Assembly (NCBI GenBank): GCA_038503075.1
Contig: JBCAML010000023.1
Location: forward strand, 186,001-250,000
Direction: 5' to 3'
Source: Gyromitra esculenta
Lineage: Eukaryota > Ascomycota > Pezizomycetes > Pezizales > Discinaceae
Length of the DNA: 64,000 nucleotides
In this document: piece after piece, positions 55,771-64,000 of the stretch
How the letters are laid out: every line of letters begins with the position of its first letter
How positions within the stretch are numbered: the stretch's first letter is position 1
Notes under the pieces: model-generated
What the model was told of the DNA's origin: nothing
Database searches by the model: none
The model's input: the letters and a program-made list of their open reading frames with translations, nothing else
Position numbers and translations under genes: made by a program

Positions 55771-57992
55771 CCGTATTATCTCGGGTATAAGGAACGGGGC
55801 CGGGCTGAGACAGCAGGCAAGCGAAAGGTGTTGAATGGTTGTACGCAAAAGTAGTCCAATTCACGATATCAGAAACTACGATGAGATCCTCATTTTTTAT
55901 GTACACTATCGTGATTCTACATTACACAGAGCTAACTTTGCAGGACATTTTTGAGACCGTCGATTGTGTCCTGACTGTGAACAAGCAGAGCAAGTAACTT
56001 GACGACGCTCTTTTGCTCCAGTACCCGCCATTTCTCCACCAGAACCTTCGGGCTTTTTCTTCTTCAACCTGCCAACTTGGAGTATTGCGCCGCCCAACTC
56101 AACAAAATAAACACCCAGATTTTCGTCTCCTTCTTGACCTATTTCTTCTTCATCATCAGGACTTTCTACTTGATCACCAGTGACCGAACTGATATATCAA
56201 CGCTATCGCTAGAGGAAGTGCAGACAGAAAGATCTTGTCGCCAGTCGCCAATACTCGCTTCTTCTCAGCTTAAACCTTTTACAGATAACTTTGTATCGCA
56301 TGATCCATCGATAGGTAATGCAAGACCTACGCTGTACAATAATATTAGTATTAGTGAAAAAATACTGTGATTGAGCTTATAGTTTTGAGGTGAATAGATT
56401 ACCTTCGAAAAGTTTTGATGATCATATTCTGGTATTTTTCTGTGCTAAATTGCATCCATGCTTCACCGACTGCTCGGTTAAGAATCCTTCGCAGTCCAAC
56501 AACCTGAAATAACACCAACAGCTAATGCGATTCTTCTTCTCCCTCGTCGTAGTCGCAACTATCCAACATAGCTGTGATCTTTACTCCTTGTAGGCGAACA
56601 AGAGAATACAACTCATTTTCCATCGCTTCCTTCAGAAAAGTCTTTAAATGTACGATTTACCGACACATCTAAAACTTGATTAAACTTGTACACCCAAAGT
56701 ATAATCATGAAAGTGATATTTGCATTCCTATGCTGCTTAACACTAGTGCTTTATTAAAACTGGCAAAAGATCGAACATAATAAGCACTGCATACAGCATC
56801 ATTAATACCGAGAAGCGCCAAGAGACATAAAATATCATTATTGAATGGACTCAACCATTTAATAACAGGTATTAACCGCTGTTCCATCCATTCCATAACG
56901 ATATCTTCGCATACCTTCATCATTGAATTTGATCCGCTTTGTCGTATTGATTGAGTTCGCATCTGCTTTCCTTTTCCTTATAAATGATCCACGCTTTAAC
57001 ATCGTACCATCCGCTAATACCGTAGTTGTATCATTGTCGTCGTTATCCCACCCACTCTTTCTCACTTTTGCCCAAACAGTATGACATCCTTTTAAGGCGC
57101 ATAGGTTCTTCCCGAAAGGTACTAAATGGTGCAGTGTTTGATCCATATTTGCAATACGTGAAGGTATTGTCGACCAAGTCCCGAATCAAGAATAAATCAA
57201 AGTCACCTTCTCGTAACAGGGTTTCGTCGATTGAATCGGAAAAGTTGATTATCGTGTCAAATAATCTTGATGATTTTTGCAAGACGATTTGTTGTAAATC
57301 GAATAGTTATCCGATATCGGCAAGAAAGCGTACAAACCAAATGCAGAGGTGAAAAACATCTCGCGCATTCTGGATAAGACTCTCGAAATCAGATGACTTG
57401 TGTGCCGAAACCAACCACGGCGTACAATTTGACCGCTTCCTCACGCAAAAACCGCTCATATACAACTTTTTCCATCTCAGCCATTTACAAACAAGTTCCG
57501 GAGGCAGATTTCTACTCAGTAACCTCTTTCTCTCTCACACAAAGAAAATATCCTTCTCATCACGACGCCATCTGTAAATAGATGCAGAACGCCACCGAAA
57601 TAAGTTGACACTTCCAACACAATGTGACTCGACAGAGCCTGCCTCTTCTTCTTCTGAATCGACGCTCAAGAAGAAAGATTTCGATCTTTCGCCGCTGATG
57701 ATCTTCGGCTTTGGACTTCACTTGGCTGCGCACGGAAAGACGAGGTTTTTCAGACACTGGCACTCGCCTTTGCTCTGACGCAAGTGGCGTGATTTTGCAA
57801 TCCCACTGACAAATAAAATCAGAGACATGTTTTGTTAGAAGTAATGAAGAACTTGAAAGTCCGAGCCTTTCCCACCGTCAAGACGTTCAACTGAAGTTAC
57901 CTACGCGCTGCAACCTAGATGCGCATCAAAACTACCCACTGCAGAACCTCCTCCATATGTCTCTCCCCCGTTCCTTATACCCGTATAATACG
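55771..57992 (-). mobile_element. Second pogo-like DNA transposon, decayed
   Basis: Inverted ends: left CCGTATTATCTCGGGTATAAGG, right the complement of CGTATTATACGGGTATAAGG; TA precedes the left end. About 2.2 kb, the size of a full pogo-type element. The minus strand encodes transposase fragments. A solo end of the same family is at 12146. The right end has lost the terminal CC. Confidence 0.72.
56700..57585 (-). pseudogene. Pogo-like transposase remnant
   Basis: Reading the minus strand from about 57500 downward in shifting frames gives LAEMEKVVYERFLREEAVKL (like the CENP-B-type DNA-binding block), then CHTVWAKVRKSGWDN and VLADGTMLKRGSFIRKRKA. These match the DDE-core pattern 'vlADGtmlpp..IfKrk', followed by VMEWMEQRLIPVI. 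Several stops and frameshifts. The assignment rests on pattern memory and on the surrounding inverted ends. Confidence 0.55.
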
Positions 57993-59579
57993 CAGATGGC
58001 GCGGCAGTACAGGCGTATCAACGTATTGAACGCACTATTGCGCGAAGAATTGAAAGAACTATATGAGCATACAGTGTGCTGACGCATCTGCGCGCGGATT
58101 TGGGCAAAGATGCGACGTATTGACGTATGGCGCAAATGATGCGTTAGTGTCCCATACCAAAGAACGCCCTGCAGAACGCATTCTGACGCATATAGGCGCA
58201 CGTAATTTAAGAGCGCGCGACGTCATTTCACGCTGGCCCACGCGCAGTCCGGTTTTTGCTGATGTTTGATTACGGTTTCCGTTGGTGACCTGCAAGGATC
58301 AAAAAATGACCTCTTATGGCAATGATTCTTAATTGATCCAAACTTAACCGCACTGGCGCATACAGTGTCAGGTAGGCTAGGTGCATGGGGTTTTTGGCGG
58401 GGATAGGGTCCGGGACAAACTCCATCACGTCCAAAACAAGTTTAAGCCAAAGTAAGTTCTCAAGATCGCTCGTTTGGCGATGATCCGCTGTAGTTGTCGT
58501 TTTACATAATGGATCGTTGATTTCGAGACGGTAGAGGCTGCATGAAGAACTTTTTCCGCTGGCCAGAATGAGAATCGCGACTTGGTCGATCATAAGGGAT
58601 GGATAGAACTCACATGATATCGTTTTGCGACTCAAGAACCCCTTGCTCCAAAACTTGGAGTGTCGTAAGCAGGCCTATAGTATGTGGTATAGGCCCTAGT
58701 TGTTGGCTTTCGGGCAATTGAGAGGGATTGGCGACAGTGCTTGGTGTTGTCTAAAGTTGTTGGTTGTTGATTGTTCGAAACTATGAAAAGAGGTGGGAAA
58801 GCGAAAAAAAAGTAGATAATCAACAATGCCGCGACGAAATAAACTGCGAACACTGAATCCCAGATGAGGGTCTTGCCTTCTATTTATCTTTTAATCTCAC
58901 GCTGTAACGAGGGCTGTGTTCCCCACGCCCTGTCTAACCCGCTGTGCCAATGTTTGTCAATTCTAAGGGGGTGGAGATAGTTATGCTATGCTCCGCCTCT
59001 ATTTTTTTGATGTATATTCATTCTAAATAGGGTAGAAAACGTTGTACCTGAACGCCATTATCCATACGCTTTTTTTGGTGATTTATGCGTGTTGGTTCAC
59101 AATAAAGTAAGAAAAGAACCTGTGCCACGTACGCCGTCTATCTGCAGAGTGATTCATGCGCAGGAATATGCCCGTGTCTCGCGTATCGTTTGTCCGAGCT
59201 TTTCTTAGCGTGGTGAACCTGAATAGAGTAAGGTGACTCATTCTGCTGCTCTAGGATTGGAAAAGCTGTGCCGTGTCCTGTGCCTTGTGTCCGAACGCTA
59301 ATGCTCTAAAGTGCCTTGTAGCCGCTGGTTGGAAGAAACTATAACCGAGCTCTAACCCTGTTCTCGCCGAGCGCGAACTGAAACCAACGCGCGCGCGTGA
59401 AGGATCAGACGCATAAGTTGTTGTTAAGGGCTTGGAAATTGTTGGCTTTGACAACTTTGCATTGGGGGTGGTGTCTGGACACATCCGCGATAAGCTAAGA
59501 GGAAGCAAGATTTTCATCCAAAACGGTACCCCAAACACTCTTTATGGATGCATACTCTCCACGGATTGCAGGCCCAATA
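57993..59579. other. No gene recognised
   Basis: Short open frames on both strands. A G/C-rich segment at about 58070-58250 contains partly complementary words (e.g. 'tgacgcatctgcgcgcgg', 'ctgacgcatataggcgcac') but no clean terminal repeats. Confidence 0.45.
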
Positions 59580-60769
59580 CCATCGTACTTTTTTAATGCC
59601 AGCAAAACTGAACGTTTCACGCTTTGACCTTCCCCCCCCCACTCCAACAATGGCTCGCGCAGGACTGGCCCCCAGCAATAAATATACGCGCGCAGGCGCG
59701 CGGGTCAAGAAAGCAGGCTTTTGGGAAGTAGGGTAACCCTGAAAGAAACCCCTTTGGGCGCCCCCTAGGGCTTGAAAAAATCCCGAAATTTTATTGTTCG
59801 CGTTTGAAGGTAATTAGATAGAATATTTAAGTTTTTTGCATAAATAAATGCTAGGAGTTCCTATACAGTGTCGCTATTGTGTTACAGCTCTACAGTGCTT
59901 TTGGTGCTGGCTGCAAGCGAGATCTAATGGTTGGAGCCCCATGGCAACCACACATGAAATAGCACTCGGTATCAGCATCCTTTAAAAACTTAAACCCACT
60001 CTACTTAGGCATATTTTATGTCACAGAGACTACACTAAACTTTAAGAGCTTTAACAAGCAAATATGAAGTATCTTTAAAAATATTAAAAGGGGGGGTTTT
60101 TTTAATAGTAATGTGTATGGTATTTGGACAGATCCTTTAGGCTTCTGTTGCCAAATTTGCAAAGTTAATAATTTCGCTTATGACACAATTGCAACCACAA
60201 CCCTATCGGCAATATATGTTTATTTATAACAAAGTAGCGACACATTACAAGTACTATTGGTGTTTATCTGTGCAATAGTTTTACATATTATATCTTTATA
60301 TCCTTAAATATAAACAATGAATTTCAATTTTTCGTGGGCATTGCTCTAGGGGCGGGTTTGGATGCTGCTGCGCGCAGTTACCCTGCTTCCCTAGGCCTGC
60401 TTTCTGGGCCTGCTACACGCGCCTGCACGCGTACCGTAGAAGCTGGATAAATACAGACCGTTGCCAAGAGGAAGCGTCTGGAATACTATACCTTTTGAGG
60501 GATCGATTTACGTTAAAGCTGAGGGGAAGACGGCTCAGCTGAGGCTGTCAGTGTCTGTTCGCAGAGAAAACTCACCAAGACTGGTTTAATCTTAGCTGTT
60601 AGGATAGTATCCCAGACGCCCCCTCTTGGCAACGGTCTGTATTTATCCAGCTTCTACGGTATATTTGTTGCTGGGGGCTAGTCCTGCGCGAGCCATTGTT
60701 GGAGTGGGGGGGGGAAGGTCAAAGCGTGAAACGTTCAGTTTTGCTGGCATTAAAAAAGTACGATGGTAT
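59580..60769. mobile_element. Inverted-repeat element with a MITE in its right arm
   Basis: Arms of about 140 bp: left 59580-59722, right about 60398-60433 continuing at 60660-60769. Shared words include 'accatcgtacttttttaatg' and 'actgaacgtttcacgctttg'. The right arm is interrupted at a TA by a complete MITE (60434-60659); joined across it the arm matches the left. The interior is AT-rich with no coding frame. Confidence 0.82.
60434..60659. mobile_element. MITE with CCGTA ends, nested
   Basis: 226 bp, arms of about 55 bp starting CCGTAGAAGCTGGATAAATA, flanked by TA (60432-60433 and 60660-60661), inserted in the right arm of the larger element. Confidence 0.9.
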
Positions 60770-61470
60770 CCGGGAGGGGGCGCTGCCAAGTGCATGGTAT
60801 GGAAAAGGTTTTCTCCGCTAACAAGACAGCAGCTGGGGTGTCAAGACTTTTCTTATACGGCTATACAACAACTTTAGATATGTAATTTGCGGGATGGAAC
60901 AAGTACCCCGGTGATACCGGATTTAATTAATTATCCTAGCAGATACGGTAGTTAACCTGGGTAATATCACTCAAAAATATTACTAGCTGGGGTCATTTTC
61001 GTGTTCCTACCCTAAGCTCTTACTAATACTACCCTAACTCCATTCTTTATTTCTTATCAAGTTAGGAACTCGAATAATTGGTAAAATCTGACGTACTTAA
61101 TTCACCGAGTTTCTATAGTGCAAGAAAGTGTAATTAAGGCTACCAAAAGTCATTTTCGGATTCTTCAACTAGGTACCTAAGCCGTATTATACAAGAGAGG
61201 TTTCGGTGCTACCCCTCTTTCTTCTAGTAACCATACCCTTAACTATCTTAATCCTTTGGGAATCTCCACCCTATCGGAAATGTCATAACTAACCAACTAG
61301 AGGCACCACAATCGACCACGCGAATTTGCATCATCTCGGGGCACCGGTAATGATTCAGTTGGAGTAACGCTCGCGGGTTGCGAACTCAGATCATCTTCGG
61401 CTACTATCGCCGATTCAACAATTGGAGCAATAGTGTATTGTTTGACTTTTCTTGGTTAAATAAATTCCAA
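60770..61470. other. No gene recognised; repeat fragments
   Basis: 60768-60815 matches the reverse complement of 12565-12612. A solo end related to the 11904 MITE is at about 60905-60952, and a family C fragment at about 61148-61175. Confidence 0.5.
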
Positions 61471-62241
61471 CTATATCGAGCGCAAAAGGAGACGCTTACG
61501 TATATATTTTCTTCTTCTCTCAAACGCCCAGTCGTAGCAAGATGGAATTAGATCGACATCAGCCGCTTGGTAACTTTCGAGTAACTTTGCTTGAAGACTG
61601 TTTCGGGCAGCGAGATCTAAATTATCGAATGTCGGGGCGTTTGTTGTCGTTCCTCCTGCATATTTGTAATATGCTTCCTCCGTTATAATGCTCTCAAGTA
61701 AATCCCCTACATCTTTCTGGCGCCTCTTCACTTCTTCGGTGGTGGCTGAAGGGTTGAGAGTCGACTGTGCGAGTAGGCGAACTGGTCCCCTTCTTCCAGC
61801 TCCCCTTCCTTGTCCCTTTACATTTGCTCTCTGATCGTTGTCTTCACAGATAAATGAACTTATTAGCAATGTGGAGTAATTTGGGACAAGTTGATTTTTA
61901 CCTGACTCGTACTTCCATCGGAAAGATAAATCGAAACAGGCAAAGATCTGACTAGATGTCGGCCCGCGACCGTATTCATTCCTCACCAACTCAATCATAT
62001 GTTCTCTAACTTGTCGTTCGAGGGTAGAAAATTTTGGAGGCCCCTCCAATTTCGTCCGTTTCCGTTTCGCGCATTCGTAAAGTGTCTCGTTCTCACTTGA
62101 ACCTTGTGTACTAGGAACTGGTGTGCCTCGGGCGCTTGTGAACCAACTCCTAATATATTTTGAATCATATTTTGAATCAACAATTTCTGTTGATTCGATT
62201 GCTTCTGCGAAATCGGACCAAATTTGACTAGCGGTGGGCAT
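61471..62241 (-). CDS. Uncharacterised 256-residue basic protein
   Basis: An uninterrupted single-exon frame; family not recognised. It begins MPTASQIWSDFAEAIE, has a basic nuclear-signal-like stretch (AKRKRTKLE, about residues 59-67) and a helical block (STLERQVREHMIELVRNEYGRG). A Gly/Arg-rich linker follows (KGQGRGAGRRG), then TTEEVKRRQKDVGDLLESIITEE, and a very basic end (RRRKYIRKRLLLR). No signal peptide or span. A possible 43-nt intron inside it would break the frame, so it is not used. 'ctatttattggggc' about 70 bp upstream on the minus strand could be a TATA-like element. The composition suggests a nuclear protein; that is inference. Confidence 0.6.
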   Translation of the reverse strand: MPTASQIWSDFAEAIESTEIVDSKYDSKYIRSWFTSARGTPVPSTQGSSENETLYECAKRKRTKLEGPPKFSTLERQVREHMIELVRNEYGRGPTSSQIFACFDLSFRWKYESGKNQLVPNYSTLLISSFICEDNDQRANVKGQGRGAGRRGPVRLLAQSTLNPSATTEEVKRRQKDVGDLLESIITEEAYYKYAGGTTTNAPTFDNLDLAARNSLQAKLLESYQAADVDLIPSCYDWAFERRRKYIRKRLLLRSI

Positions 62242-62831
62242 GAGAGAGGGGAGAGAGGATTTGGGAGAGAGGAGGTCAGTGTGTTGAGAAAAAATGGTGG
62301 AGGTGGCGTGGACTATTTATTGGGGCTGTAGGAAAGTGCGCAATCGAAAACCACGTACACGAGCTCCGAAGATGAGCCGCATACTGATAAATTCGAACTG
62401 CTGCTAGCTCGAACTTAGGTTTGTAAACGTGACTCCATTTCACTGACGTTCTAAAATGGGCTGCCTTTGCTTAGCATCAGACCAGCATAAAGAAACCCCA
62501 ATGCAAATGGGAGTCAGCCAACCAAACCCAAGAAGATTGGAAAAACAAGGAAGATCCCTGCGGCGAATGAGAAATGCAGAAGTCGTGACTTTGGAGACCC
62601 CAAGCCAATCGATATTCCTTCAGGGATCTCTAAACTTCTTGCTAATTATGCTTCCTTGGGAGACGTTTTCCTCCAGCGCCTCTCCGCACGGAGAATTTGG
62701 CAACTCTGCTGAAGCAACCGTGGGAAGATGAGGATACGGGTGGCCGTGATCTCGATACGTTATACTGATAATCCAGAGCCACGCCCTTAAACCAGCCCGC
62801 ACTTAATTTGCTCATGTTCTACTCTATGTGT
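62242..62831. other. No gene recognised; MITE fragment
   Basis: A family C fragment ('cagcataaagaaaccccaat') at about 62485-62530. An open frame across it (62456-62731) has no support. Confidence 0.45.
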
Positions 62832-63183
62832 GTACTACGGGTGCAGGGGAAAGTCTGATGACCGGTGGCGGTGCAAGTAAGAGCTGCCAGTTTTTCTCCC
62901 CACTCCACAACTCTTCGAGAGGCCTAATAAAATGTAAGAGGTGGTGAATTCAATATATTAGAGACTTTGCGCTTTTGAGCCAGCCCTGGTTTTTGACCAA
63001 CCGGAAGCTGATCTGCACCAGTTAAATTGCTAGAAATCGGAGCTGGATCTATCTGCGCAAAGTCTCTATTAAACCCTGGGTAAAGTTAGTTAGTAGAGCT
63101 ATGAAATTCAAGCGAGTTTGAGCCCCCCGAGAAAAGAGCCGCACCGCCACCTGTCATCAGACTTTCCCCGACACCCGTAGTAC
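62832..63183. mobile_element. MITE, family D, containing a family I MITE
   Basis: 352 bp including the nested 111-bp element at 62959-63069; without it about 241 bp, the length of the 53799 copy. Ends GTACTACGGGTGCAGGGG and 'ccccgacacccgtagtac'. Confidence 0.88.
62959..63069. mobile_element. MITE, family I, nested
   Basis: 111 bp, TAGAGACTTTGCGC to GCGCAAAGTCTCTA, reverse orientation to the 45211 copy. Confidence 0.9.
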
Positions 63184-63188
63184 CCTGG

Positions 63189-63394
63189 TACAGTCACTCA
63201 CGGGGTGACGGCGAATCCTGTCTGATGGCGAACAAGGGTTGCAAGGACCAAGCCCTAAAATAACACCTATAATCAATAGACTGAAGAGATGATTGGGAAT
63301 CTAAAATTTCTGTGAACCCTATGGGTTGGAGATGTAACCGGACCCCTGTTCGCCACTAGGCAGGATTCGCCATCACCCCGTGAGTGACAGTGTA
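63189..63394. mobile_element. MITE, family A (TA-CAGTC ends)
   Basis: 206 bp, left TACAGTCACTCACGGGGTGA, right 'tcaccccgtgagtgacag' plus 'tgta' (two extra bases near the tip). Related to 3048-3216. Confidence 0.82.
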
Positions 63395-64000
63395 CTCTAC
63401 TCGTATTCTCATGACGTTTTTAAAATGGGCCAGGTCCGCATACCATACAAACTGCCCTGAACCTACTTATTTTATATGGGGGGAACCTTTCGTATGCCAG
63501 CGTCCAACGTGCAGCACTTCCGGATGCCATCGACCACCAAATAATGCCAGCTAAAAAGTGGAACCTTCGGTTGAAACACCCCTAACACCAAGCAGGCAAA
63601 GCAACTGGCACTGGCACACCCAGAAACACACCCAGAAACACACCCAAAAGCACTTGGACACGCCAGCACCAGCAAGCCCAGGCCAGGATTCTTGATAAAT
63701 ATTGCGAGCTCTTGTTTAATAGAGATAAACAAAATTAAAAGCTTGCAGCTATTTTACATAGTTGGACACTGCGGATGTTGTGTGGTGTCGCTTTTCTGGG
63801 TGGTAGGCTGTAAGCGAGCCCTATAGTCAGTCGCGTTATAGTACTAGATAACAACTAAGCATGCCAAATCAGTCAATACTACATGTAGCCCATTGTAAAA
63901 ATTTAAAGAATGTATGCTCACAGGTAATACGATTAATATATACAGCAGGCTAGAAGAGAATAATGTATTATTGTGATCAATCATTGCAACACTTGGTCGG
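63395..64000. other. No gene recognised
   Basis: A short triple repeat 'cacccagaaacacac' lies at 63618-63655. The minus-strand frame across it (63472-63732) owes its CVSGC repeats to this and is not called. Confidence 0.45.

Noticed and set aside
1..64000. tRNA and rRNA genes
   Set aside because: A by-eye search for B-box-like GGTTCGAnTCC and 5S-like words on both strands gave nothing with a matching fold. A covariance-model search was not possible here.

Overview
This is a repeat-rich stretch of a filamentous fungal nuclear genome, most probably an ascomycete of the Pezizomycotina. The evidence is short introns (mostly 45-80 nt) with GT-AG borders and CTAAC/CTGAC-like branch sites, a DUF3435-type tyrosine recombinase gene, a chromodomain Ty3/gypsy retrotransposon, pogo/Fot1-like DNA transposons and a very high density of short inverted-repeat elements (MITEs). 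The genus cannot be fixed from sequence alone. No tRNA, rRNA or CRISPR was seen.

Layout. 0-8 kb: a four-exon membrane-protein gene (minus strand, 1.8-2.9 kb), two abutting MITEs (3.0-3.5 kb), a degenerate tandem repeat and a three-exon orphan gene (6.9-7.7 kb). 8-13 kb: MITE-dominated. 13.06-15.30 kb: a six-exon DUF3435 gene, the recombinase family that includes the 'captains' of Starship elements, complete in frame except for one nonsense codon. 16.4-19.6 kb: solo LTRs and MITEs. 20.6-26.2 kb: a full-length but broken chromovirus with LTRs on both sides and a perfect 5-bp target duplication (CAATC). 28.4-29.0 kb: a 54-bp minisatellite. 29.1-37.8 kb: the most gene-dense part, all on the plus strand: a nine-exon orphan gene, an HNH-nuclease gene, a patatin-like phospholipase pseudogene and an acidic, coiled-coil gene. 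38.7-40.4 kb: a nest of at least six MITEs inserted into or against each other. 41-48 kb: a small secreted cysteine-containing protein, two related predicted tail-anchored proteins (the second has eight exons and long coiled-coil repeats), a small proline-rich gene and satellite-like repeats. 48.9-52.2 kb: a pogo-like transposon with 35-bp perfect terminal inverted repeats whose transposase is split by two solo LTRs. 52.5-54.2 kb: a three-exon orphan gene carrying a duplicated Cys/Trp motif, plus a decayed third copy. 54.8-64 kb: GC-rich repeats, a second decayed pogo-like transposon, a 1.2-kb inverted-repeat element with a MITE in one arm, one minus-strand orphan gene and more MITEs.

How the parts relate. 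Most of the DNA outside the genes is layered transposition, and the nesting gives a relative order: MITEs within MITEs, LTRs within a pogo element, MITEs beside broken genes. The DUF3435 gene and the patatin-like gene lie about 18 kb apart on the same strand; both families recur in Starship elements, so the window may hold a decayed one, but no element ends were found. The nonsense codons in the recombinase, the patatin-like gene and the transposase are all of the kind a C-to-T change could create. Also notable are two copies of an 87-bp sequence, each just after a stop codon and each flanked by its own 13-19 bp direct repeat.
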